From NCBI GenBank assembly GCA_964016985.1, contig OZ024826.1:46538978-46602977 (forward strand): a stretch of DNA of 64,000 bases, written 5' to 3'. Every line of letters begins with the position of its first letter. Position 1 is the stretch's first letter. The translations under genes were made by a program, and so were the position numbers. Positions 12,631 to 25,333 of the stretch are shown in pieces. The notes beneath the pieces are model-generated. The model saw only the letters and a program-made list of their open reading frames with translations. It was not told where the DNA came from and did no database searches. The stretch is from Anodontia alba. Taxonomy: Eukaryota > Mollusca > Bivalvia > Lucinida > Lucinidae.

Positions 12631-12634
<4 letters not shown>
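12460..12634. mobile_element. MITE with 'aaacctgtgtaag' inverted ends (left)
   Basis: The ends 'acagtaaaacctgtgtaag' and 'cttacacaggttta' are inverted; the interior folds back through 'aaggtacatgtcatgtacctt'. The element abuts a TA microsatellite. Mirrored at 42957-43131. Confidence 0.75.

Positions 12635-12718
<84 letters not shown>
12635..12718. repeat. (TA)n microsatellite, expanded in left arm
   Basis: About 83 bp of pure TA repeat, against about 20 bp at the mirror site 42937-42956. It accounts for most of the coordinate drift between arms in this region. Confidence 0.95.
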
Positions 12719-12719
<1 letters not shown>

Positions 12720-15530
12720 AAAATAACTATTAGCATTTCTTTCTTATTTTATAAAAAACATTATGTTGAGAATATAGCTGAGAAGCGCCTCGAAGCCCTG
12801 CCAGATTGCTAAAACTACAATTAAACATCGAAACGCTGACTTAAAAACTGCAAAATTTGGAAACTCCGATTAATAATATAGATTCCTGCATGTCCCTGTT
12901 TTCACTATGAACTATGGGGAAACATGGGGTACACATTACATAACATTGGTATACATAATGATGAATATAATAATTCGGCAATGTTAATATTTTAAGTCTG
13001 TAATATACAAAATATTCCTGCTGTCAATATGTAGAAAACAAAATATTAACCCAGTTATGCCAAGCGTCCCATAAAAAGGACATTGGCAAGTAGTGTAGAC
13101 CAAGAACAGACGCCACAGAATGCTGCGTCTGATCTGGGTCTGCACTGTTTGAATTAAGTACAGGAATTTCTATAAAAGATGGTAATAGTAAAACAAATCA
13201 GACATCCTTTTGCTTGGAAATGGATCTGTCCAAAGAGTTTAGGTGAGTCCGCTAGGCATAAATGGGTTAAATAGAAAGAGGGTTTTTGTCTTGTCCTTGT
13301 TTGTTCTACATCTCGTCTTCTTCCAGTGCCATTGCCACTGTTCTTCATGATTGCGGCACTTCCTGAGTATAGCTCTATTCGTATTAAAACTTTCTCTAAA
13401 TAAATAAGCATTTTGTAATATAGGGATCAAACATGGTTTTTTATACATTAACATTCGCCTGGTCCCGAGGGAGGTGTTGAAAACCGAGGCCGGAGGCCGC
13501 GGTTTTCAACACCTCCCAAAGGGACCTGGCGAAATTCAATGTTAATGCATTGAAAAATCACGTTCGATCGCTATTATTGCATAAAAACTGAATACATTTG
13601 CTACATTTCGCGTTATTTTTGCACTTTGTTTTGTTTCGCCATTTCACCGATGAATCACGAACGCAATTCCCACGGACTATGCTCGTTTTAGAGCCGGGCA
13701 GTACATATCTCGTAACGGTAGCAAATCTGTGACCCCTGTACGATCATATTGAAAGTTGCGTAGCCGTGCATTAACAGCGCGTGAATTGCCTTGTTCATAC
13801 GACGTTTCGCCGGTTAATGCACGGCTGCTAATAACGTGCGACACTGCTTTGTTTGGCGCGCCTGACGAACTTTTACTTTTTATCTAGCGTGATGGAATAT
13901 TTTAGTGACTAAAATAATACCAATAAGTTTCTTTTCCGATTCAGTAAAGATAAGAGGAAGTGCCAGTCACAGCTGCAGCAGACAACATTTTGAAATAAAT
14001 ATTTTACAAAAAAAATATGTTTCACAGAAAATAAATCCTGACTTTTCATGTGAATCGTCTGCCTAGCAGAAGATTCACATAAATGTCGACTTACTTTCTC
14101 TGAAAAATAAAAACGAAAATCTGGAATGTCGTCTGCTAGAAATTTTGCTTGACACTTAAAGGGTCAATACCTATAATGTAAAAGATAACACAGTCAGCAT
14201 TCTACGTAAATCTATATCGGGCCGTCATCGGCCCGTCAGGGTAGCTGGCGGGCCGATGACGGCCCGATATAGATTTACGTAGAATGCTAGCTGGGAAGGA
14301 ATGTAATCCACAGTATACTCATTGTCGTATCATGTCATGGCCCAGATTTCCAGTCTCCTGAAATAAAAAGACATAGCTCAAGATCAGTGGGGGTCTCAGA
14401 TAAATACAAGAAAACATTGATGCAAAGCATCAATACGCCGGGAAACTAATCTGACATGCATTACTTATCTCCCTATAGATCGTAGTATAGTGAAAAAGTG
14501 TTATAATTTATGAAAGGTTGTAATTATATAAATTATCGCAATACTCGACGATAAAAACATTATAGACGTTATCAGAGCTATATAAAAAAAATCAACTATC
14601 ATCGTCTGTTTTCTAGCCCGCATACATAATTACATGTCGCCATCCATAGCCTAGGCCGAACATACTATATCCGAAATCATCTATGTAGCAGTGTTTCGTT
14701 CTTTTCTCCACTCATAACGTTTTCTTTCGGCCCAAATCTTTCCATGCTTGAATACCAAATTAAACTGTATTATTAAACCAGCTTATAATCCGTTCGATTT
14801 GAGAATGCATATTTCCAATTGTAAACAAAGCAAAATATCTTTTGTTTCTTCTTCGTAGTAGTACGACGAAAAAACGAAATGAAAAAATTCAAATGTGTAC
14901 GAATATTGACAGCAACAAGCTCATTTCAGGTCGAATGGTCAAATTGGGGCTCCTACGGGAAAACTGCTCATTTCTCTTTTAAATGAGCAAAATCCACATT
15001 GCTACATTCATTCTACACAGTACTTCCAAGTTTTTATTTCACTATATTACCAATAGCACAGTTTTCTGCTGCAAAAGTGTGTCTTTGAATAATAAAAAAT
15101 AGTTATATATAACCCCACTAAGAACCCCATAAAACTGGAAAAAAAAAAACGATGTTCTCCAAATGCATACACATTTTACAAAAACAACCTTAAAAAGATA
15201 CGCCGGGCTCCAGCCCAGCGTAAATTAGTCTTGTTCACCAAGGCGTTCTGGTGATCCAGATCAAAATCATGATCACGTTTAACATTGTATAGCGTCTGGA
15301 TGATCAAGACTAAGGTAAATATTTGTCTTATTTCTCCACGAAAACATATGTTGCGGGTATTCTATTTTAAAGGTGACTCAACCTCATTAACTGTTCAAAA
15401 TAGTGGGTTGATAATGGTTTTGAAATCTTTAATCGTTTTTTTAATTTCCTTAGTTTTTATCCGATTTTGACCAAATTTACATCAAAATACATGATCGTCT
15501 GAGAAACATTCTCAATCACCTTAGCGTTTC
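12719..15530. other. MITE-rich intergenic stretch between receptor and LINE-A (left)
   Basis: I see no coding region. Visible items are a 'gatcagacgc' type palindromic repeat around 13090-13145, a hairpin at about 13455-13540 ('ggaggtgttgaaaaccg' and its complement), 'gccgtgcattaac' inverted ends at about 13757-13828, a repeat with 'gaatcgtctgc' at 14045-14160, and the perfect hairpin at 14196-14288. Upstream receptor exons, including a signal peptide, would be expected on this side but were not recognised. Confidence 0.6.
14196..14288. repeat. Long near-perfect hairpin ('tctatatcgggccg' MITE, left)
   Basis: About 40-bp arms starting 'agcattctacgtaaatctat' are followed by 'atcgggccgtcatcggcccg' and repeated in inverse order, with a short loop near 14242. 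The same family occurs, decayed, at 3720-3800. Mirror 41365-41457. Confidence 0.8.
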
Positions 15531-15716
15531 CCTTTGGTTTAAACAATATTTATTTTAAAGCTCGTATAAAGTTACATCGATAAAACAGACATGTCGAATA
15601 GGATCTGACTGTAAGCTGTAATGCTTATAAATGTCATCTCCTGGAAACAAGTTCGTATACAACATAACTGAACGGCATGACTAATTATGAAAACTGTTGG
15701 ACATTTTGAACAAGCA

Positions 15717-15719
<3 letters not shown>

Positions 15720-15771
<52 letters not shown>
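15720..15771. repeat. (GA)n microsatellite in LINE-A 3' UTR
   Basis: About 50 bp of GA, read as (CT)n in the LINE sense strand, located between the LINE-A stop codon and its 3' tail. LINE-B has a (CT)n tract in the same position. Confidence 0.95.
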
Positions 15772-15775
<4 letters not shown>

Positions 15776-15880
15776 GACCGACTGACGCCCGTGCCTAAAT
15801 ATGTATGGGATCAAGAGCTGTACGTTAAATATGTAGAAGTGCCATTTAGTACGTTAGCAAACGGTTGATGACTGGGTATG

Positions 15881-18800
15881 CTATACAAATCTTCCAGACT
15901 TGATGATGATATCCTGTACTTGCAAGAAAAGGGCTTCATTTTCCTGAGATGTTAAGTTAGTTTTGCCGTGCAGAAGATCTTTAACTGAGTAACTGCGTAC
16001 ATCGGCCGGTAAGTATCTTTCCCTTGCAACCGTGTAGTTAGGACAACTGAAGAAGAAATGTTGCACACTTTCAAATCCTCCACAGCGACAAGATGGGCTG
16101 GGAATGATATGTTTGCGGTAGAGATCAGAGTTTAGGGAACTGCAGTCCATTCTTAGTCGAGCTTGGAGGATCTGACCTAAGCGTGTACCAACATTGAAGT
16201 ATTTGGGAGGTGTCTGTATGTTTCTGTTCAGGAACGATTTGAATATTGTTAAGGTTGATGCCTCTTTAGTTTCAGCCGGCAAGTTGTTCCAGGCTCGTAT
16301 AGTAGCTGGAAAGAACGAATCAAGAAAGAGATTAGTATTGGCTCTGTAGTTTGAATGTGGTCAGAGTTTCGGAGATTGTACCTAGTTGTTGCTTGTACAG
16401 TTGGAGGCACAAGGTTCATAAGATAGTTTGGAGCTGACCCATGCAGTATTTTGTAAAACGCTACAAGCTTGTGTTTGTTCCGCCTGCTTTGAAGGGACTC
16501 CCAACCCAGGTCAGAGTAAATTTTATCTATGTTACAGAGTTTTGTTGCTCCTGTTATTATTCTCGCGGCCTCGACATGTATTGCATCCAACTGCTTTTTA
16601 GTTTCCAAGGAGCAGTTGTCCCACACTATGTCACTGTATTCAAGAAGGGGACAAACAAAGGCAGTGTACATTTTTTCAAGGGATTTTCTACTGACTCTGA
16701 ACTTCAGAGCCCGGAGAAGATTTAAACGTATACAGGCCTTCTCAGAAATTGTTCGCACGTGATCTGCCCAGTTGCATGTATTAGAGAATGTGAGTCCTAA
16801 GTGTTTGTGCGTAGAGGTTTCTTGTATCATTGTGTTGTTTAAGAAGAGAGGTGGATGATATACAGGGGTTGATTTCCTAGAAAGTGTCATAGCCATGGTC
16901 TTCTTTGCGTAGAATTCAACAAGCCAATCGACGGCCCAGGCGGAAATAGCACGTAGATCGGCATTTAGAATTCTTGCAGCTTGATCGGGGCATTCGACTA
17001 TAATATACAAACTGGTGTCGTCTGCGAACAGACGAATGGAACATCGAGTGCGTTGGGCAATATCGTTGATATAAATGAGAAACAAGAGTGGGCCCAAAAT
17101 GGACCCTTGGGGAACTCCAGCTTCAACTGGTGCCCAGTCAGAAGTTTGACCATTTAGAACTACACGTTGCCTACGTCCTGAGAGGTAACTGGTAAACCAT
17201 TTAAGAACTTGTTCTGAGCATCCTATACCTCGAAGTTTGTGAAGTAAACCTTTGTGCCAGACTCTGTCGAATGCCTTACTGATGTCGCAGAAAACTGCTC
17301 GCACTTCTTTGCCATTATCAACTGCCTCACAAAATGTGTGGTAGGTGTGTAATAATTGGTAAGTGGTGGAGTCGCCTTGGATGAAGCCAGACTGGAACGG
17401 AGTTAGTAACTTGTGAGATACAACGTAGTTATAAAGATGCTTGTGAACGCAGCGTTCCATTGTTTTACCTATGGAACTCAAGAGAGAAATAGGTCTGTAA
17501 TTGCTCGGCAGTGATTTGTCATCTTTTTTATGGATCGGAGTTAAATTGGCATCTTTCCATGCGGGTGGAAAGTAACCTTGGAGTAGTGATCAATTGAAGA
17601 CAATGAACAATGGGTATGCTAAGAAGTCAGCGCCTTCGCGTAAAAGTCGCGGACTAATTAAATCTGGGCCGCAAGCTTTGTTCACGTCCAAATGTCGCAG
17701 TACGTCGAGTATATCCTGGGTGTAGATTGTAATTGACTCGAGTATATGCTGTGCAGGTGCGATATTGGGTAAGGGTTTATTTAGGTCGTTAACTTTAGTC
17801 TGGGATGAAAAATAAGTATTTAACAATTCTGCTTTCTGACAGTCTGTCTGTGCTACTTCATGATTCATAGTGAGTGTGGGGATGCTGTTAGAAGATTGTC
17901 GAAGGTTTAAGAGTTGTTTGGAGGTTTTCCAAAATAATTTGGAATTACTATTTTCAGAAGACAAGAGATTATCAAGTTTATCAAAATAGTCCTTTTTTGA
18001 TTTTCTTACGGCATTGTTGGCTTTATTTCGTAGTTGCTTGTATTTCGTCCAAAAGTGCATATTGTTCGTTTTCTTAAATTGCCTGTAAGTGCGTTTACGT
18101 TTTCTAATCAAATTTTTAATGTGGCATGTGATCCACGGATGATCGTCTGGTTTAATTGTTACAATTTTATTGGGGATTGATTCCTCGGCAGCCTTGTTTA
18201 TAGTGTCGGAAATAACCTGAATATTTTGGTCGATGTTTTCGTCGACTTCGATTTTTTGTAGGAGGTTGGAGTCCATTAAAATCATTCTATATTTGTCATA
18301 GTCGGCTAGTCCGTAGTTCCATATCTTACGTCGAAATGATGGTGTATGCGTGCGTGTAAATTTAAGTACAGCTATCACCGGACAGTGGTACCTAGTGTAG
18401 TCAGCTACGAAAGGGTCTGCGACTCCACTTGTCAGGACGTTATTATTGCTGCGTACTAGGATCAGGTCAATGACAGATGAAGAATGCTCGGTGAAATGCG
18501 TGGGCTCGGATATAAGCTGCTTTAGATTATATTCTAACATAAGTTCCTTGATTTTGTTATTATTGTTCTGGGACATGTCTATGTTGAAGTCGCCTGTGAT
18601 GACGACATCGGCTATATTGGTATTTCATGCTCTGTTTACGCTTTCTTTAATCAATTCGAAGTAGTCCTGTCCGCTGTTGGGGGGTCTATAGAACCCTCCA
18701 ATCAATACCGTTTTGGATTTTACCTGGATTTGGACCCAAACAGATTCAACACCGGGTAATTCCAGGTCTGATCTACGTTTGCATGATAATGAATTACGGG

Positions 18801-19227
18801 CGTAAACGGCAACCCCTCCACCGGGGCGACCTTGTCTGTCTGATCTGAAAGGTGGCATAAAGTGCTCGATTTGTATATCAGAACTATTAGTATTTTGATT
18901 TAGCCAGCTTTCCGAAAAAACTAGGACGTCGTATGCCTCGGCTTCGCTTCGTATAATGTCCATTTTGGGTATTAAACTTTGGATATTCAAATGCAGTATA
19001 GCTAAGTGATTGGAGAGTAGTTCAAAGGAAGTTGCTGACAGATCACTGCTGTCAGCAGTGCTGCCCTCACCAGAGTCTGGTCCAGGATTAGTTTCAATGT
19101 CACCGCATTGAAGTAACAAGGACAACAACCATGTGATCAGATTAGAGACAAGTAGTAATAAGAAAGAATTACGACAGAACAGAATGTTGCATGAGGGCAC
19201 ATGAAAGCGTTTCCCTTTAAGGAACAT
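15881..19227 (-). pseudogene. LINE-A endonuclease-reverse transcriptase, broken by two stops and a frameshift
   Basis: The order from 19227 downward is: an N-terminal hydrophobic segment with GDIETNPGP (19078-19104), an apurinic-type endonuclease, a reverse transcriptase with FADDT, and a C-terminal Cys/His motif (C-x-C...H...C). Codon 201 is TGA where the right arm has Cys (TGC). Codon 546 is TGA where the right arm has Arg (AGA). The shared single-base frameshift near 16350 separates the RT from the final 133-residue segment (15881-16282). It would need at least three repairs to be translated whole, so it is almost certainly dead. Confidence 0.85.
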
Positions 19228-19330
19228 TCTGGAATCTTGCTAGAAGGCGTTCACGATTTTTCGTTAGTTTAAACCGTATTTTATGGAAGGATCTGCAAAT
19301 AATAACTATAGAAACATGTCTTGAGAAACT

Positions 19331-19663
19331 ACGTCAAACAAAAACTTGTGCAGCTATTTTTTTTTTTTAGCACGAGTATATGAGTAATCTATGAAACAAA
19401 ACCCATACCTTAATTCTGTGAACGAAACCTGTTAACACATTGTAGACTGAATTAACTCATCCACACTATATAGAGTCCAATTTCAAGTTTAGGTAGGTCA
19501 GGCTATGAGATTTTCTAGAGAAAAATGGCTAAACTATTTGCAAACAGTGAAAACTCTGATCAGACGCCGCGTTATGCAGCGTCTGGTCTGGTTCTGCACT
19601 GTTTGCCAATTACCCTTTTAGGGGTCTCCCGACTACAATGGGTTAATGACTCCAATATATTTT

Positions 19664-19697
<34 letters not shown>

Positions 19698-20597
19698 TTT
19701 GTTCATTACTTCTAGTTACAGAACCCGAGAGTGACAATACTAATAATTCATCCCTATAAAGTTGATAAAGATTCAACGAAGCATGAAATCGGATATGTAA
19801 TTTTAATATATTTTATCCGTACAAAGTAAAACTTAGTGTGTAAAATTCAAACTGTTATAATCTAAAATATTTATGGAATGAAATGTTTAGTCCTCACCTG
19901 AATATAATTTCCGTCTTCCGTCGTCCAAGAACAAAAGGTAATGGTGAAATACCTTTAAATAAATTTCTCCGGTAAGGCACTTTCCTGCTTTGTCAAAGTA
20001 AATTAATATTTTAGTCAGCAAACGATAACGAACAATATTTATTTGTGACATTGTTAAAAAAAATAATAAAATAAAAAAAACAAAAAAAACAGCGTTTATC
20101 TGAAAATATAAAAGCGTGGTTTGCAAATTTCATTCTTTAAAGTTAAGGTCGACCTTAACTTAAGGATGGCTGTGAACCCGGACCCTAATCCTTCACTAAC
20201 AGTTAATCATCTTATGTCTCGATATCATAGGTGATGATGTGATGAATAAAGTGAATACACTTAAACCCAGCAGGTACATAACGTTGGAACATCTTCGATT
20301 CAACCCCAACGGTTCAGCCACATTTTGTTTGCCACCTTATTTGTTTGTTTTATTCGGGGGTTACGTCGCGGTCAGCATTTTTTCCGTCATATCGCGACGA
20401 TATCGAAATGTGGTAGTGAGCTCAGTGCTCACTTTTAAAATGCTGCATCACTGAAATATCGCGCCCCAGGCACAAAGGGGCCAAATACATTCCTTTAAGA
20501 GTAGACCACTTTTCAGAAGGGGGTTGTCGTGCAGGAAAGCAAGCAGGCAATCACAGGAGTTAGCTGCCTTTGTAAAAATGACAGAAAATTTACATGT
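19331..20597. other. Gene-free stretch with short repeats (left)
   Basis: I see no coding potential. It contains the 'aaacagtg...gatcagacgc' palindromic repeat at about 19535-19620, a poly-T tract at 19666-19695 longer than its mirror, and 'taaagttaaggtcgaccttaacttaagg', a small palindrome at about 20137-20164. Confidence 0.6.
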
Positions 20598-21708
20598 GTA
20601 CGGCCCCGGTGGATGGGGGCGTGGGTACACTGAATTTCGTCTGCTACATAGGCTGTGCCCCGAGCATCTAGTGTTTACCCTAAAAAATATACGGTATATC
20701 AGCCATACCCAAAAAAGAAAAATATCCGGTATATCAGGCATACAAAAAAAAAATCTGTAGATATTAGCATACCCAAATGAAATTCCCATTTTTTATAAAA
20801 GTGTGGAAAAAATATTTTTCTTGTATAATGATTTTATTAGTAATATAAGTGCTTTAAACAGTTTCCAATAGTAGCTCCGTTTTTTTTCTTTAATGGCATT
20901 GAACTGATGAACAGTAGAAATAGAGCTGTTAAAACTAAATAAAAACAACTATGAGTTCAACAGAAGGTTCTAATCCCGATTCTTACACTACCCCAAAACA
21001 AACGAGAATTTTGATAGACTCCTCAAAATAGTTTCTGATAATGACTAATGTTCCCATGAAGGATAATCAGGCCTTGAAATCAGACACCTGACTGTTGGCT
21101 TTCTTGTCCCCGTAAGGGTTAATGCCCCCGTAAGAGGTAGTTGGCCTCGTAAGTCATATTCGGTACAAATATTGCAGTCCCCGGACAAATCCTTGGGAAA
21201 TGTAGCTTCTTATGTATTTCAATGTAGACGTAGGTTGTAATGCGTCTTATTTGATATGTTAAATAGGTATGTGATAGTCCAGATAGCTGAAAATACCTTT
21301 ATTTTGTACTGGAAAAAAAGTCAAAACAGGGAATACTGGACTAACCATCTCCGGGTGAAAATGAAATAAAAATTATTGTTTTTCAACGGTCACACCTGCC
21401 TTTTCCGACGTAGAAATGAAAGTTACTGGGAATAGCATTGTCCGATTTTTCAAAATATGTCTATGAAATTGACTGAAAATCAATAAATAAGGAGAATTTA
21501 TCCGTTTATTGACATTTGGATGTCTCGTAAGTCATGGCCGGAAGTTCGCGTAAAGATTTGAGCGCATAACCAGCGGCTACCCATTACGAGATTATAAGGA
21601 GTGAAAATAGTAAAATTCAAAATTCTTAACCCCCCAAAAAATAGTCCTAGCCTATGTAGCAGGCGAATTTCAGAGTACCCCACCCCTCAACCCCTGAGGT
21701 GACGGTAC
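20598..21708. mobile_element. Putative non-autonomous element with ~65-bp inverted ends (left)
   Basis: Segment 20598-20660 ('gtacggcc...gtacactgaatttcgtctgc') is repeated inverted at 21641-21708 ('gcctatgtagcaggcgaatt...gacggtac'). The ~1.1 kb in between has no recognisable protein. Mirrored at 33944-35057. Confidence 0.55.
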
Positions 21709-21984
21709 TGTTTTCTTATAAGTCAACTCACCACTGCATCAGAGGATACTTTTTTTTATTTGTTGTTTTTTTTTTTATATTATTATTATTACAAATATTA
21801 TTTTCAGAGAAAAACATTCCTTGACATTTCATGTGAATCGTCTGCAGACAATACACATGAAAAACCAAGATTCGTTTTCTCTGAAAACTAAAAATTAAAT
21901 AAACGAAATTAGAATGTCGTCTGCTACAAATTTGGCCTGGCGCATTAAGTCTGCTCCGTACCTCCTTAAAGATATACGATATCT

Positions 21985-22173
21985 GTTAACCCTTAAAGCG
22001 CCAACCACAACAATTGTCGTCTGCTTTGTCTTCTGCTTGTGATTTTAAAAGTCATTTCTGCAGTTTGCCGGTATGCAAAAAATAGCTTTGAGAAGTTTGC
22101 AAGAATATTCAGAAGACGACATAAACAGACGACATTTTCAGATGCAGTTTTTCATGGCGCTTTAAGGGTTAAC
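21985..22173. mobile_element. MITE with 'gttaacccttaaagcgcca' ends (left)
   Basis: A 189-bp element with 19-bp inverted ends GTTAACCCTTAAAGCGCCA and TGGCGCTTTAAGGGTTAAC. The interior has several 'gtcgtctgc' motifs. Mirror 33481-33669. Confidence 0.8.
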
Positions 22174-22545
22174 TGTTCAACACGGAGATACATTTTAGTA
22201 GTAAAGCATAACTTATCCAATAATAGCACCTATCCCCTTTACCTTAAATATTCAGTTAGTTAACAAACAGTGAACACGTTGGTCACACGCCATTGAATCC
22301 ACTTAATGAGACTGGATGAACTTGGTATTTTTCCGCCATTTTGTTACAAGGGTTATCATATTTTTTAACTTCCTGTTTGCTTTCCTGTTAGGTAAATCCC
22401 TTCTAAAAAGGGTCTACTCTTGATATGTACAAGTCTCCTACATAACTTTTTGTTTCAGTATTATTATATTTCTTTATTTACTGAATTTGCTATTTTTATA
22501 TAAAGATTCATTTCTCTTTTAGCCAGAAGTAGTTAGCTACTATCA

Positions 22546-22840
22546 GAAAACATGCCTGTATAAATTTGACCCCCTTCAACCCCACTTTTATATAGTAAAA
22601 CTGGGGTTTACAGGGGTATATATTATTTTTCTTATTTTGCTAAATAACATAGATTGTGGGTACTCGTTAGAACCGCCTCGCCGAGGTGGTTCTAACGTGT
22701 ACTCACGATTTATAAATTGTGGGTACTCAGAATTTATGTTTTGAGCAGAAATATGAAAAATATCGGGGTTTTTATCTGATTTTTTTTTTTTAGTTTTTGG
22801 AGGAGAAATCTTCTATATATTTGAATAGGCATGTTTTCGT
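22546..22840. mobile_element. MITE with 'gaaaacatgcct' inverted ends (left)
   Basis: The ends are 'gaaaacatgcctgtataaat' and 'ataggcatgttttc', inverted. The centre is the 'ggtactcgttagaaccgcct' hairpin. It belongs to the same family as 9820-10065. Mirror 32815-33109. Confidence 0.75.
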
Positions 22841-23112
22841 AATGTGAGTTAGGGTTTATTGTATGAGAATTAGAGACTGAGTATTAGTCTAGGTCTACTC
22901 TAAAGGAAACAATATGCTCCCTAAGATGTTTGAGTTCTTAAATGCCGCAATAAAATAATGTTGGTTTAAACAATATTTTATTTGACAATATAACAGTAAT
23001 ATGAAGTACAAACACATGGTGCAGGATCTGACAGTAAGCCAAAGCTTGATAAGATCATTTCCTGCGTCATTGTGGAACATACAATATATATAGATGAATG
23101 GCTGTGTCAAAC

Positions 23113-23159
<47 letters not shown>

Positions 23160-23275
23160 CAGAAGGAGAGTCATGTTATGTGTCCCCACGGCAAGAGCGT
23201 TTCCTAATACATGTACATAAAGCTTATTTCCAAGAGATTTGGAGAGGCGATAGCTTTGTACTAGTCTCGGTTTCC

Positions 23276-25333
23276 TCAGGTAAACCGTCCGGAATTAACA
23301 ATGAACTCTTGCACTCGACTAAAAAGAGCTTCATTTTCTCCTTGCGTTTTGTTGTCAATGCCGAAAAGAAAATCATGAGATGTGTAAGCGTTTATGTTAT
23401 TGGGTCAGTATCTTGTTCTTGCGGCCGCATACCTAGGGCAGTTGAAGAAGAAGTGATGTGGGCTTTCGAAAGCTCCACACTGGCAAGAGGGATCGGCCAC
23501 AATATTCTTCCTGAAGAGATGGGAGTTAAGCGAGCTGCACTCCATTCGCATTCTTGAATGTAGTATCTGGCCTTTGCGTGAGACGGTATTATAATAATTT
23601 GGCGGTTTTGATATGTTTCTATTCAAACGAAATTTAAATGCCGCAATAGAGGTAGCTTCTTTTGTTTCGTCAGACAAATTATTCCATGCTCGAATAGTTG
23701 CCGGGAAAAAAGAATTATAAAACAGGTTGGAATTAGCGTGAATTGCTTGGTTTGAATTTCGAAGGTTGTATCTAGCAGTCTCCTGTATCAGAGGAGGAAC
23801 AAGATCCACAAGATAATTTGGAGTAAAACCATTCAAAATCTTAAAGAAAATTGTCAGTTTGTGCTTGTTTTTACGGCTTTGAAGTGATTCCCAGCCTAAT
23901 TCTGAGAATAGTTTCTCGATGCTGCAAAGTCTTGTGGCGCCAGTTATAATTCTCGCTGCTTCTATGTGGATCGATTCGAGTTGTTTCTTATTTTCAGCTG
24001 AGCAGTTGTCCCAGACGACATCACAATATTCGAGCAGTGGCCGTATAAAACTTACATATATTTGTTCTAATGATTTTCTGCTTACTCTAAACTTCAGTGT
24101 TCGCATGAGATTCAATCGTACCCAGGCTTTCGATGCGATTTCCTGGATATGATTGGACCACGTGCATGACTTTGACAAGATGAGACCAAGGTGCTTATGG
24201 CTATCTGTATCAGGCAGCATTATGTTGTTCTTGAATAACGGTGGGTGCTGTGGAGGAAGCAGTTTACGAGATAGCACCACTGAGAAAGTTTTTCGTTCAT
24301 GAAAGTTAACTAACCAGTTTGCTGCCCAGGTGCTAATGGTATCAAGATCAGTGTTGATAAGATTTGCAGCTATCTGGGCAGACTCTACTATTATGTACAG
24401 ACTTGTATCGTCTGCGAACAACCGTATAGAACAGCCAATATTTTTCACTATATCATTTATGTATATCAAAAAAAGTAAGGGTCCCAGAATAGACCCCTGA
24501 GGAACCCCGGCTTCAACAGGGGCCCAATCAGATGCTTGTCCATTAAGTACGACGCGCTGCCTACGTCCAGATAGATAATTCGAAAACCATTTGATCACCC
24601 TATCCGAGCATCCTATACCGGATAATTTTCGTAAAAGACCCCTGTGCCAGACCCTATCGAAGGCTTTACTAATGTCACAGAATACTGCCCTTACTTCTTT
24701 ACCGCCATCTACTGCGTTACAGAATGTGTGGTATGTATGAAGTAGCTGATATGTAGTTGAGTCACCCGATACAAATCCAGATTGGAACGGAGTGAGAATT
24801 TGATTTTCTAACACATAATTATACATATGCTTGTGAACGCATCTTTCCAGTGTCTTTCCGATTTGGCTCAAAAGAGTAATTGGGCGGTAATTTGATGTCA
24901 AGGACTTATCATCTTTCTTGTGAAGAGGTATTACATTTCCATGTTTCCAGGAAGAAGGGAAGTAACCCTGTTCAAGAGAACGATTGAACACCACTGAAAA
25001 AGGAGAGGCAAGGATAACTGCGCCTTCCTTAAGGAAACGGGGACTGATTAAATCCGGACCACAAGCTTTGTTTACATTGAGGTTCAAAAGTACATCTTTA
25101 ACTTCCTGGCTTGATATAGTAACAGTCTGAAGACTATGTTCTACAAGGGGTAGTTGGGGCATCGGCAGATTATCGTCGACAACTGTTGACTGAGAAGCAA
25201 AGTACGTGTTTAACATGGTGGCTTTTTCAATGTCACTTTCAGCGCGTTCGTCATTCGAGTTTAGTGTGGGGATGATAGATGTTGATTTTCCGAATTTTAA
25301 CAGTTGTTTACATGTTTTCCAAAATAACTTCAT
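23276..25333 (-). pseudogene. LINE-B reverse transcriptase half (left copy)
   Basis: This continues the LINE-B polyprotein after the frameshift. RT landmarks in order are NKACGPDLISPRFLK, NYRPITLLS, FQSGF, FCDISKAFDRVWH, GVPQGSILGPLLF and FADDT (the catalytic aspartates). The C-terminus has C-x-C-G...H-H-F-F-F-N-C. The frame stops at a TGA (23405-23407) after ARTRY; the homologous position in LINE-A is Leu, and 42 more codons ending GRFT lie in the same frame after the stop. The TGA is present in both arms. Confidence 0.85.

Larger units (their letters stand above)
15535..19330 (-). mobile_element. LINE-A, CR1-like non-LTR retrotransposon (left copy, inactive)
   Basis: The element spans a 5' leader near 19228-19330, one long EN-RT frame (15881-19227), and a 3' UTR with a (GA)n tract, ending in 'ttggtttaaacaatattta' near 15535. 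Its frame is broken by two stops not present in the right copy (18625-18627 and 17590-17592) and by one frameshift shared with the right copy (near 16350). The exact 5' end and target-site duplication were not determined. Confidence 0.85.
1..25197. repeat. Left arm of giant inverted repeat (palindrome)
   Basis: This arm matches 30447-55664 in reverse complement along its whole length. Position x pairs with about 55644 minus x near the centre; the sum drifts between 55591 and 55668 because of indels. Mirrored content includes LINE-B, LINE-A, the receptor exons, the SINE with its target-site duplication, and all MITEs. The inner boundary falls inside LINE-B, where identity stops after 'tgagaag' at 25191-25197. 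LINE-B continues uninterrupted past this point, so this arm looks like the ancestral arrangement. The outer boundary lies beyond the window start. Confidence 0.95.

Noticed and set aside
12548..12733. ORF ending in alternating Tyr-Ile residues
   Set aside because: Pure translation of the TA microsatellite.
20929..20960. Second hammerhead candidate ('actgatgaacagtagaaat')
   Set aside because: Core-like words are present but there is no stem II and no cleavage triplet with stem I complement.
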